In this document: positions 51,215 to 59,581 of the stretch, in pieces
Numbering within the stretch: position 1 is the first letter of the stretch
Layout of the letters: each line of letters opens with the position of its first letter
DNA from: Prorocentrum cordatum
Lineage: Eukaryota; Sar; Dinophyceae; Prorocentrales; Prorocentraceae
Direction of reading: 5' to 3'
Length of the DNA: 64,000 nt
NCBI GenBank assembly: GCA_963575745.1
Contig: CAUYUJ010003615.1
Coordinates: 1 to 64,000 of the forward strand
The notes under the pieces: generated by a model
What the model saw: the letters and a program-made list of their open reading frames with translations, nothing else
Told to the model about the DNA's origin: nothing
Databases searched by the model: none
Made by a program: the position numbers and the translations under genes

Positions 51215-52785
51215 GACTGACCGAGTACAAAGAAGATTGTCAACGTTCTTCTGGTCGTGTGTCGTCTGCGTCCAGTATAAGAGTTCCTTTGGAGCCGAAC
51301 AAGAAGGATGCTCACTGTTCTTCTGGTCGTGTGTCGTCTGCGTCCAGAATAAGAGTTCCTTTGAACGATCCGCTGCAAGTGGCGCATCTGTTTGAGTGCG
51401 CCAAGCTCCTGGAAGAAAGGAGCAGGCAGCGCGAATCGCAGGGCGCTGTCAGTCCTGCGGCCACAGCCCCCCCAGTCGACGGTGAGAGCGAACCCGCGCC
51501 CGTGGCCAAGAATCGTCGCAGGCAAATCGTGGAGACCCGTCTGGCCGCCAGGGGAGAGAAGAGGAGCTCTGGCCCGAGTCTCACTGCGAGCCAGGAGGAG
51601 CTCGCCAAGCGTGTCAGACAACCCCAGCGCCCTTGCGACAAGAGAGATCGGGATGAAATATGTTCGCCGAGGGGCAGTCAAAAGAGACGGTGTATTGCAC
51701 ATGTGAATGATGACCCCATCGCTTCCGCCGATAGTCCGTCTGCTGCTCCACAGGGAAGTAAGCGACCACGGGGCCCTCCCTCTTCCAATCATGTTAGTGA
51801 GCCGCGTGAGGCACGACCCTCTGGCGCAAACGTGAATGCCTTCAAACTCAACGCCTACTCTCAGGCGCGGTTGGGCATGATGCATGCGTCAGGTGACTGG
51901 TCCGCTCATCGTCGCGCGTTCGCTGCACGCTCGAGGGATACTCAGGCTGCTCTTCTTGGATGGCGTGGTGGTACTAAATACGTCGGTTGGAGAAAATGGG
52001 AAGATGTCTTCATTGCGGATCAAAATGGCAATACGAAGTGGTGGGAGGCAATGCTGTTTGGGAAAGAAGATTGGTCGATCTTCGTTGAGAAGTTACTCAA
52101 AATATTGCACCTGCCCGTCATTCTTGACTATCTGGCCAAGCCTAGAGTTACGGTTGCCCGTACGGAGGAGGAGGAGAATAAAGTTAACGATGATAAGATT
52201 GCGCGTCGCATTGCTCATAACTTTGAAAATGAGATTATCTTTGACTATGAGTCGGATAGGATTCCATTCGAAATACTGGGTGACAGCTTGTGTGTTGTCC
52301 AATGGATAAGAGGGCTCTGGAGGTGCACGAACATGGGCTATAACAACACCTTGGAGGCGGCACAAAATACTCTTGATGCTATAACGGACACCTGCTTGAG
52401 AACTGCGTGTGCGGGGGCTGACCCGATCAAACATCTTTATAGGGAGGGTAACAGTTATGCAGATGACCTCACGTGGGCCTGCAGAGCTTGCCCACACACA
52501 TCGAAGAGAAACGAGTATCTTGCCCCTTTATATACTTCGAAAGTTTTAGGATTGAGGGGTTACTTCGATGGAGGCACCTCGGATATTGGGGCTGGGGGAG
52601 GCTGGTGGCTGCAGGCTTTTGTAGAACATCAAGATGCTATACAGTGTCACGTGATTGCCGAGGAGGCGTTTGGCTTCGATAGGGAGTCAACCGTGACGGT
52701 CTGTGAGTTAACGGCCGCCTCGAAGCTGATTCACGCAATCTCACAGATTGCGTCTGTTATAGATAGCGTCTCACACGCTCGGTAG
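51215..52785 (+). CDS. Retro3 ORF: basic N-terminal region and permuted RNase H
   Basis: The frame is open from upstream HelC sequence (50989) to the stop before 52786; only the part after 51215 belongs to the retroelement, about 520 codons. No ATG occurs until MMHASGDW (about 51879), so this copy may be 5' truncated. Two 24-residue repeats (SSGRVSSAS-IRVPL) come first, then a long basic, proline- and serine-rich stretch (RRRQIVETRLAARGEKR, KRPRGPPSS) and a linker with NTKWWEAMLFGKEDW matching the WWE region of Retro1. The RNase H motifs follow in permuted order: LGDSLCVVQW, REGNSYADDL, LRGYFDGG...GAGGGWWLQA and TVTVCELTAAS. Their acidic residues fall at 52282, 52462, 52567 and 52705. Linker and motif spacing agree with Retro1, so the two domains are homologous. 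No RT or endonuclease is present. Confidence 0.75.
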
Positions 52786-52861
52786 AGCCACTTGCGCCTG
52801 GTGGCCGCGGGGAGCACCGCTGCTTGCATGTGCTGGAGGACCCCGCCTCAAAGCCCGCAAA
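51215..52861 (+). mobile_element. Retro3: short retroelement with permuted RNase H, no RT
   Basis: About 1.65 kb. The 3' end CCCGCAAA abuts AACCTGGTTGACGG of the HelC loop, the exact equivalent of the Retro1 junction (GACGCAAA before AAGGAAGGTTGACGG). No target duplication is visible because about 15 bp of the host left of the site are missing. A 48-bp segment containing GTTCTTCTGGTCGTGTGTCG is repeated with period 72 (51245 and 51317). It resembles an internally deleted relative of Retro1, or an element of its own moved in trans. Confidence 0.75.
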
Positions 52862-52892
52862 AACCTGGTTGACGGTTTACCGCCGGTTCCCA
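52862..52892 (+). mobile_element. HelC copy 8, 3' remainder of tail
   Basis: AACCTGGTTGACGG, TTTACCGCCGG and a degraded terminus (TTCCCA, lacking the final G). Confidence 0.75.
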
Positions 52893-53185
52893 TTTTCTTT
52901 GAATTTCTGCAAAATTTTCAAATGCGTTTTCAGAAGTCAGATTTTGCTTTCCTATAGTAAGCTATGGTGCACCTCCTGGTAAATTTTTCATGGCTCCAGG
53001 GGAAATATTACGATCAAAATACTTGAAGGAACCGCCTTTGGATGAGAACCGGAAAATCGTGATTTTTCGAGTTTCGGCTTTTGCTCAGAAGCTTTCTTTA
53101 TGTGTTTTGAGAAGCGGAGTGCTAGTAAAGAGCTCTACGAGATGCCCGGCGGTAACCTGGTTGACGGTTTACCGCCGGTTTCCAG
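52893..53185 (+). mobile_element. HelC copy 9, head missing
   Basis: Diverged HelC body (GGGGAAATATTACGATCAAAA, GTGATTTTTCGAGTTTCGGC) and an intact tail (CCCGGCGGTAACCTGG...TTTACCGCCGG) ending TTTCCAG. Confidence 0.7.
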
Positions 53186-53906
53186 TGCGTCGTAGAGCTT
53201 TTCGGCAAGATGAGCTAAGAGGAATGCGGGCGCAGGGTGGAGCTAGTTGGTCGACCGGACCTTAAGAGACAATGTGGCGACTTGGGGTCGGTTTTTCTAT
53301 CTTTGTAAAACAAATAAAATTCTTTTTGAGAACCGGTATTTTTCCCACCTCTGGTGGGTTATGCCGCGTCTGCCAATTAAATTCTCGGGTCAGTAGCTGC
53401 AATATTACTGTTCAAAGACTTGCTGGAACCGTCGGCCGTTTGGAGTCACTTTTGCACGCGTTGACGGTTTTCTGTAGTTAACTCGAGATTCAGGACAGTT
53501 ACAGACTGATACTTATAGAAACCGATTTAGAATCATGAGAAGCCTTTGTCTATTCCATCGGGAGGTCTCAAATCGGTCTGCTACTCGAGCTAGATCTGTG
53601 AGAATTCGTATTTTACGAGTCATCTTGACAGGTGTTGTCGGTTTTTCTTAATGAAGATTGAGATAGCTACAGATCTGGTGCGCATATAAAACGATCCAGT
53701 ATCACACGTCGCGTTCGTCTGAACCCAGCCTGGCACTCGAGCTAGATTCACGAAGCGAAGATGCAAGATGAAACAACGTATTTTCCAAGCTTTTTTCTCC
53801 ACGCTTGAGAATTTTTTTCTTGTGTGCTCCATGCAGCGCCGGGCGAGAACAGAGCTCTACGAGGCTCCAGTGATCAGCAGGTTGACGATTCACCGCCGGA
53901 TCCCAG
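53186..53906 (+). mobile_element. HelC copy 10, chimera carrying 177-bp units, full length
   Basis: 721 bp. HelC head (TGCGTCGTAGAGCTTTTCGG) and body to GACTTGCTGGAACCGTC, then two HelA-type units (about 53435-53750), then a HelC tail region with GAGCTCTACGAGGCTCC. The left stem arm is damaged (CCAGTGATCAGCAGG). Same module order as 29561-30249, so this is a subfamily rather than a one-off recombination. Confidence 0.8.
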
Positions 53907-54200
53907 TACCTCGTCCTCGTTATCTATGAGCTTGAGCAATTCTGGCGCAGGGTGGAGCTGGTTGGCCGATCCGGCCAGAAAAGAAGATGTGACAACTTTT
54001 GGTTGGTTTTGCTAAGATTTGAAAGACTCATTTTAAGAAACCAGATTTTTCGCACCTGTACACGATTGTAAGGGTCTCTGCGTCTTGACATCAGCTCTCT
54101 AGGCGCACCTTTATTATCAAAACTTGGCGAAACCAATTTTATGTGGGCATGAAAAAAGGAATGTTAAATTTTTCGAGAAATATCTCCAGAAGCTCTCCTG
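53907..54200 (+). mobile_element. HelB copy 10, tail cut off by HelA copy 31
   Basis: Degraded head (TACCTCGTCCTCGTTATC), body intact to CCAGAAGCTCTCCTG. A HelA head begins at 54201 before the tail would start. Confidence 0.7.
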
Positions 54201-55165
54201 CAACTCGTAGAGCTTCCCTTAGCTAGTTTGCTGGAAGCTTAAGAGTAATTCCGGGGCGCTGGAGAGCTAGCTCATTTGTGGTCGGTTGAAAATTTTGTTC
54301 TCGAAATTCAACCATTCGTTAGAGCTCTAGTATTTTCTCCCGTGATATTCGATCTTATTCCCGCTCGCCATCTTGATCCGGTATCTTTTACTCCCAAAAA
54401 GCACACGGGCGGGATCGGCTGTTTCGAGTCATCTTGATACGCGTTGTCGGTATTGTGTATTTAACTCGAGCTGTGCAGCTCATAGTCACAGAAATCGATT
54501 GATAATCATCAGGTGCGTTCGTCTGTTGAGTCCAGAGCTCTGAACTCGGTCTGCCGCTTCCTGACCAAAAAAATGTCGACCAAAAAAATGCAGAGATCGA
54601 ATAGTTTTTCAGATCAAGCGATGTCAGACCTCTCTAGGCGCACCTTTATTATCAAAACTTGGCGAAACCAATTTTATGTGGGCATGAAAAAAGGAATGTT
54701 AAATTTTTCGAGAAATATCTCCAGAAGCTCTCCTGCAACTCGTAGAGCTTCCCTTAGCTAGTTTGCTGGAAGCTTAAGAGTAATTCCGGGGCGCTGGAGA
54801 GCTAGCTCATTTTTGGTCGGTTGAAAATTTTGTTCTCGAAATTCAACCATTCGTTAGAGCTCTAGTATTTTCTCCCGTGATATTCGATCTTATTCCCGCT
54901 CGCCATCTTGATCCGGTATCTTTTACTCCCAAAAAGCACACGGGCGGGATCGGCTGTTTCGAGTCATCTTGATACGCGTTGTCGGTATTGTGTATTTAAC
55001 TCGAGCTGTGCAGCTCATAGTCACAGAAATCGATTGATAATCATCAGGCGCGTTCGTCTGTTGAGTCCAGAGCTCTGAACTCGGTCTGCCGCTTCCTGAC
55101 CAAAAAAAGGTCGACCAACAAAATGCAGAGATCGAATAGTTTTTCAGATCAAGCGATGTCAGACC
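54096..55165 (+). repeat. 535-bp tandem duplication, two near-identical copies
   Basis: 54096-54630 and 54631-55165 differ by only a handful of substitutions (for example GCTCATTTGTGG versus GCTCATTTTTGG). Each copy contains the end of HelB copy 10, a HelA head, the conserved block and part of a unit. The junction falls between TCAGCTCTCT and TCAGACCTCTCT, a short shared sequence. It must be much younger than the surrounding insertions. Confidence 0.9.
54201..54588 (+). mobile_element. HelA copy 31, truncated
   Basis: Head CAACTCGTAGAGCTTCCC, a deletion removing the TTGGCAAG...ACTTTTGG segment (GAGAGCTAG-CTCATTTGTGG), conserved block and less than one unit. It stops at GGTCTGCCGCTTCCTGACC, a jump to a reversed HelA tail. 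A duplicate is at 54736-55123. Confidence 0.7.
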
Positions 55166-55670
55166 TCTCGATGGAACAGCCGAACGCCCCTGATGCTTCT
55201 GGATCGTTTTCTGTGCGCACGAGTTCTCTAGCTCTGCTACAGCCCGAGCTACGTGCGAAATTCGACAGCACCTCTCAAGATGACTCGAACAATACGAATA
55301 GTTTCGCGAACCCAGCTCGAGTATCAGACCGAGTTCAGACCTCTGAATGCGACAGCCGGACGCGCCTGATGTCTGCGAATCGATTCCTGTGATTACCAGC
55401 CCTGCAGCCACCCTACAGCCCGAGTTAAGTGCAGAAAACCGACAGCACCTCTCAAGATGACTCGAACAATACGAATAGTTTCGCGGACCTAGCTCGGGCA
55501 GCAGACGAGTTCCGATCTGGATTCGACAGGCGGACGCGCCTGATGTCTCCAAATCGATTCGTGTGATTACCAGCCCTGTAGCCCCTCCATAGCCTGAGTT
55601 AAGTACAGAAAACTGACAGCACCTCACAAGATGACTCGAACAATACGAATAGTTTCGCGACCTAGCTCGG
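55124..55670 (-). mobile_element. HelA copy 32 core (minus)
   Basis: Reversed pre-tail sequence (ATGCAGAGATCGAATAGTTTTTC) and three units, ending GACCTAGCTCGG. Head and stem-loop are both missing. Confidence 0.7.
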
Positions 55671-55722
55671 TCTACGAGTCCCCCGGCGGTAAGAAAGGTT
55701 GACGGTTTACCGCCGGCGCCCG
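55671..55722 (+). repeat. Isolated HelA tail (plus) at an inversion junction
   Basis: TCTACGAGTCCCCCGGCGG, both stem arms intact, terminus CGCCCGG. It follows minus-strand units directly, so the local order is inverted core then plus tail. Confidence 0.7.
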
Positions 55723-56045
55723 GTTGTTGTCCAAAACCCGAATAGCCCAGCGCGCGAAGGCGGAAATAGCGCGAAGCGGAGCTCGGCGGTCGCTGGGAAG
55801 CGCCCCTGGGTCCAAGGAGAGCGGAGAGGGAACGGGAAATCTTATCTGGAAAGCTCTTGGAGGCCTCTTGAAGCTTTCAAAGCGCTGCGAGGCACGCTTC
55901 CACGCGTGCCTGCACGCGTGCAGGCACGCGTAGACGCTTGCCCGAAGCGCCCCCGGACCCGCTGCGAGGTTTGACAAGCCGCTGCGAGGATCCTGGATCG
56001 GCGGAGATGGGTTGCTGGCAGGCACCACCCTTGTCCGTCTTCATA
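55723..56045 (-). repeat. RepD copy 6 (minus) with perfect 30-bp palindrome
   Basis: Reverse RepD from TTGTCCAAAACCCGAATAG to CACCCTTGTCCGTCTTC. The palindrome at 55902-55931 (ACGCGTGCCTGCACG and its mirror complement) is perfect, and nearly perfect two to four bases further out. Confidence 0.75.
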
Positions 56046-56467
56046 TACCTCGTAGAGCTCTTCGTTATACCTCGTAGAGCTCTTCGGCATCGATGAGCTA
56101 GAGGAATTCCAGCGCGGGGTGGAGCTAGTTGGACCACCCGGCCCGGGCGGACAAAGTGTCAACTTTGGTCGGCTTTGCTAAGATTTGCAAGATGTTTGAC
56201 CATTCATTTTGAGAAACCAGATTTTTGGCATCTGTAGTGGGTTATGCCGCGTCTGCCAGTCAAATTCTCAGGTCCGTAGGTGCAGTAGTACTATCAAAAC
56301 ACTTGGAGGAACCGACGTTGGATAAAAACAGAAATTCGTGATTTTTCTAATTTTTCGTTTCTCGCTCCAGAAGCGTTCTTCATGTGTTCCGACGATCGCC
56401 GTGCAAGAAAAGAGCTCTACGAGGTTCCCGGCGGTGACCAGGTTGACGGTTTGCCGCCGGTTCCCAG
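56046..56467 (+). mobile_element. HelB/HelC copy 11, full length, preceded by a 22-bp head stub
   Basis: The stub TACCTCGTAGAGCTCTTCGT (56046-56067) is followed by a complete copy 56068-56467 (400 bp). Its head and first part are HelB-like (CCACCCGGCCCGGGCGGAC). The middle is HelC-like (GGGTTATGCCGCGTCTGCC) and the loop is HelB-like (GGTGACCAGG), a third kind of mosaic. Confidence 0.8.
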
Positions 56468-56795
56468 TCGATGAGCTAGAGGAATTCCGGCGCAGGGTAG
56501 AGCTAGTCGGTCGACCCGACCAGACAGGACAAAGTGGTGACTTTGGGTTTGTTTTGCTCAGATTTGGAAGATATTTGATTATTCATTTTGAGAAAGCAGA
56601 TTTTCACGCCGAGCATCGCATATAAACTTCGTTTCCTGAGCAGCTCAGCTCTCTAGAGCCAGTTTTAGTATTAGTTGACTCTCCGGAACCGACTTCATGT
56701 TGATTCCCAAAATTTCAATTTGACGTTTTTCTAGAAAAGCTCCCAGAAGCAAAATATTTGAGTGCAAAAAGTTTTCTGGTTTGAGCGCGTCTGAT
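56468..56795 (+). mobile_element. HelB copy 12, both ends missing
   Basis: It starts TCGATGAGCTAGAGGAATTCC. The body contains CATATAAACTTCG and CAGCTCAGCTCTC as in HelB copy 1. It breaks off at GTCTGATGATTTCGCG, where RepE sequence begins. Confidence 0.65.
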
Positions 56796-56935
56796 GATTT
56801 CGCGCCTCTCCCACCCCTCCAGAGAGGCCCCGCCTGAGCGAGGAGGGTATCGGAAAACCATACTCTTTACACGGTTTCGTGCCCCTCCCACCCCTTCAGG
56901 GAGGCCCCGCCTGAGCGAGGAAACCACCAAAGCCC
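56796..56935 (+). repeat. RepE 77-bp units, two copies
   Basis: CCCTCCCACCCCT-CAGGGAGGCCC and CGCCTGAGCGAGG units like those at 27440-28175, with ACCATACTCTTTACACGGT in the spacer. Confidence 0.8.
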
Positions 56936-58109
56936 AGAGGGCTGGTGGGATTGAGAGTCTGTGTGCCGGAGCTCCTTACATGTCTGCAAGGTCGCTGAGC
57001 CTAGTGCACACCAAGGGGTCCTCCAGGGCCTCGGCAAACCCTTTCAACATGAGCGGACAGGATGAGGAGGAGGAGGAGGAGGAGGGGGAGGAGGAAGAGG
57101 AGGGGGAGGAGGAGGAGGAGGAGGAGGAGGAGGAGGAGGAGGAGGAGGAGGAAAAGGGAGGATTGGGACCAGATAGAACCCATGATGCATCAGCGATATA
57201 CACCCTCCCGTCCCATGTCCCCTCCTCATAAGTTCCTACGCGCATCTTTTCCAAACCTCGGGCGCGCGCCCAGGAAGGACAGGCGCCCCATGGGCGTGGC
57301 ATTGGTGAGGAAACTGAAGTTTAATACATCTGGCAGGTTTTTTTTGGAATCGCAACTGGGTGTTCTTATGTGTTTCAAGAGCTATGTCTTAGAATGCTCA
57401 GAAACCCAATGGCTTTGAAAAGGATTTCGTCAGGCGCGCGCGGCGACGCCGCTCCAGAGTGCTCGCGCGATGAGACTGGTGTGACGACCTTTTGCCCACA
57501 GCATTCGCAGTCGAAGTCCGAGTAGAGCTCTCAGAGTTGGGAGCCCGCGTGACAGACCAGGCCAATATGGTCGCACTGAGTCCCAAGGACGAGACGAGGC
57601 CGCTGGCCCCTCCGCGGCCGCGGACATGACAGTCCGCAGCCGCGGGCTGGTCGAGGGGTGAGCTGCGTCCGCCCACCGCTGGTCGCCCCCGCTGCTTCGG
57701 TCTGCTGGTGTAGCGGCGCTTGCGTTGCAGCAGGTGGAGATGACTTGGAATCGTACTACCAGCGGTCTTCACTGCAGTGGCTGCGATTAAATAGCATTCC
57801 GCGTGGGCTTAAGAGAAGCCCCCCCACGCGTCGGCCCGAGTACAGTCAGGCTAGTAGGTTAACGCCGTGTGCACAAAACCATAATGCAGCGGTACATTGT
57901 TTGGGAGATTATTGGCAGTCTTTTAAACTGCTCTTGGCCGATCAGTGTCTGCGTTCGAATTGTAGTTACCAGACACCTCGGCAAGTGCTTTCGTCTAGCG
58001 AACTCGTGTCGCCCACCCTCTTGTATAACCTCGACTGGGCGAGGGAAATGAGACCACTCAGACCAACCTCACGAATCGGACCTCACGAGGAAAATGAGAC
58101 CACTCAAAC
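56936..58109 (+). other. Unassigned sequence with a GAG-rich microsatellite
   Basis: 57064-57151 is an imperfect (GAG)n run that yields poly-Glu, poly-Arg or poly-Ser/Pro in different frames. The rest is not Hel-related. The frames around it (for example 56794-57231 and 57062-57418) show no recognisable domain. AATGAGACCACTCA-ACCAACCTC occurs twice (58047 and 58093). A palindromic GCGGCCGCGGACATG...GTCCGCAGCCGC lies at 57614-57645. The segment may be the interior of a larger RepE-type element spanning 56796-58445. Confidence 0.35.
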
Positions 58110-58445
58110 CAACCTCCCGCTGCTGCTCCTGCTGCGGTTCCTGCTGCTGCTCTTCGCCATCATCCACCTTATCCTCTTCCTCCTCCTCCTCCTCCTCCTC
58201 CTCCTGCTCTTCCTGGAGGGTATCGGAAAGCATGCTGTTTACGCGATTTCGTGTCCCCCCTTCCACTCCTCCAGAGAGGCCGCGCTTGAACGAGGAGGGT
58301 CGCGGAAAGCATTTCTCTTCGCCAGGCTTCGTAGCCCTCCCCCCTTCCAGCGGGGCCCCGCCAAAGCGAGGAGGGCATCGAGAAAATGGGTCCCACGAAA
58401 CAGTTAATCTCTTTATGTGGGGAACTCCGTTAACATAATTTTCCG
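58110..58445 (+). repeat. RepE-like block 2 with CTG/CTC runs and shared end segment
   Basis: CTGCTG and CTCCTC runs (58111-58215) are followed by two or three diverged 77-bp-type units. The end segment ATGGGTCCCACGAAACAGTT...GGGGAACTCCGTTAACATAATT follows at about 58386-58440. It matches the end of RepE block 1 at a locus about 30 kb away. Confidence 0.65.
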
Positions 58446-59278
58446 CGCCAAGCAGCTCTGTGGCTAATACTATCCAACAAGTTATCTGCATCTCTCTGAA
58501 CATTTGTAGAGTGCGAAAAGTTTGTCGGACCCAGCTCTGGTAGCAGGTCGAGTTCGGGCGTGTAGATATTTTAAACTAGCGCTTCTGACTAATTCCCTCC
58601 GGCTGCTGCCCAAACAGCTCTGTAGCTGATCTGCAGCTCGAGTAAAGTCAAGAAAATCTTCATCATCTCTGAAAAACGAGCAGTCAATAGTTTTTTTTCG
58701 ACCCAGCTCTGGTAGCAGATCGAGCTCAGGCATCTGGATACTTCAGAATAGATGATGGTCTTTCGATTGCTGTGCCAAACAGCTCTGTACCTTATCTGCA
58801 TCTCGATTTAAGTCAAGGAACTCATCGCCATCTTCAAAAAGTTAGCAGAGTACGAATAGTTTCGCGGAGGCAGCTCTGGTAGCAGGCTGATTTCAGACAT
58901 CAAGATACTTGAGACTAGCGCGCCTCACGATTCTAGATGCATTAGGTGTGCCCACCAGCTCTTTAGCTCTTCTACAGCTCGAGTTAAGTTGAGAAAACCG
59001 ACAGCATCTGCCATAATGACAGAACACCCCGATGCTTTTTTTGGCAGTAACAGGTACCGATCGACCTGATATTAAGATGGCGAGCGGGAATAAGATTGAA
59101 TATGGGGTACAAAAAAATTGGAGCTCCAACGAATGGTTGGATTCCGAGGAATTGAATTTAAATAAGTCAAAGAAAGACAAAACATCCGTCGATATTTTAT
59201 TGCCAAGTAGTCCCCCAGCGCGCCGGAATTACTTTCCTAGCTTCGCCGCTAACGCTCTTAGGGAAGCTCTACGAGTCA
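58446..59278 (-). mobile_element. HelA copy 33 (minus), diverged, head intact
   Basis: Three to four diverged units (CAGCTCTGGTAGCAG replaces the usual AGCTCGAGTAGCAG), conserved block, and head AGGGAAGCTCTACGAGTCA ending 59278. The stem-loop is not visible at the left. GCTTCGCCGCTAACGCTC in the head defines a subtype shared with copies 35 and 36. Confidence 0.65.
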
Positions 59279-59581
59279 TGTATCTAGATGCCCGAACTGG
59301 GTCTGCTTCCAGAGTTCGAGCGAACAAACTATTCGTACTCTGTCATTTTTTCAAAAGATCTGATGCTTCTCCCTCCTCCTCCTTGTCCTGCTCCTCCTCC
59401 TCCTGTCTCGTCAGCCTTCCCCATCTCCTTCCTCCTTGCTCCTTCTTCTCCTGAAAGTCCTCCTCCATGAGACCGCGCCCTCGCGCGCGCGGAACCAGAG
59501 ATTGCCGCGCCAGCATTGCGCGAGGAAGCTCTACGAGTTCCCGGCGCTATCCAAGCTTGACGGTTTACCGCCGGCTCCCAG
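59279..59581 (+). mobile_element. HelA copy 34, 3' part, CTCC-rich tail subtype
   Basis: One partial unit (TGTATCTAGATGCCCGAAC), a pyrimidine-rich stretch (CTCCTCCTCCTTGTCCTGC), CGCGCCCTCGCGCGCGCGG, GGAAGCTCTACGAG and a tail with an altered arm (CCCGGCGCTATCC), ending CTCCCAG at 59581. Confidence 0.7.

Noticed and set aside
56794-57418. Poly-Glu or poly-Arg protein gene
   Set aside because: It is a (GAG)n microsatellite between repeats; the flanking residues show no domain and compete with frames on the other strand.
57828-57846. CCCCACGCGTCGGCCCGAG as a cloning-adaptor remnant
   Set aside because: It resembles a common cDNA adaptor only over about ten bases and has no vector sequence around it.
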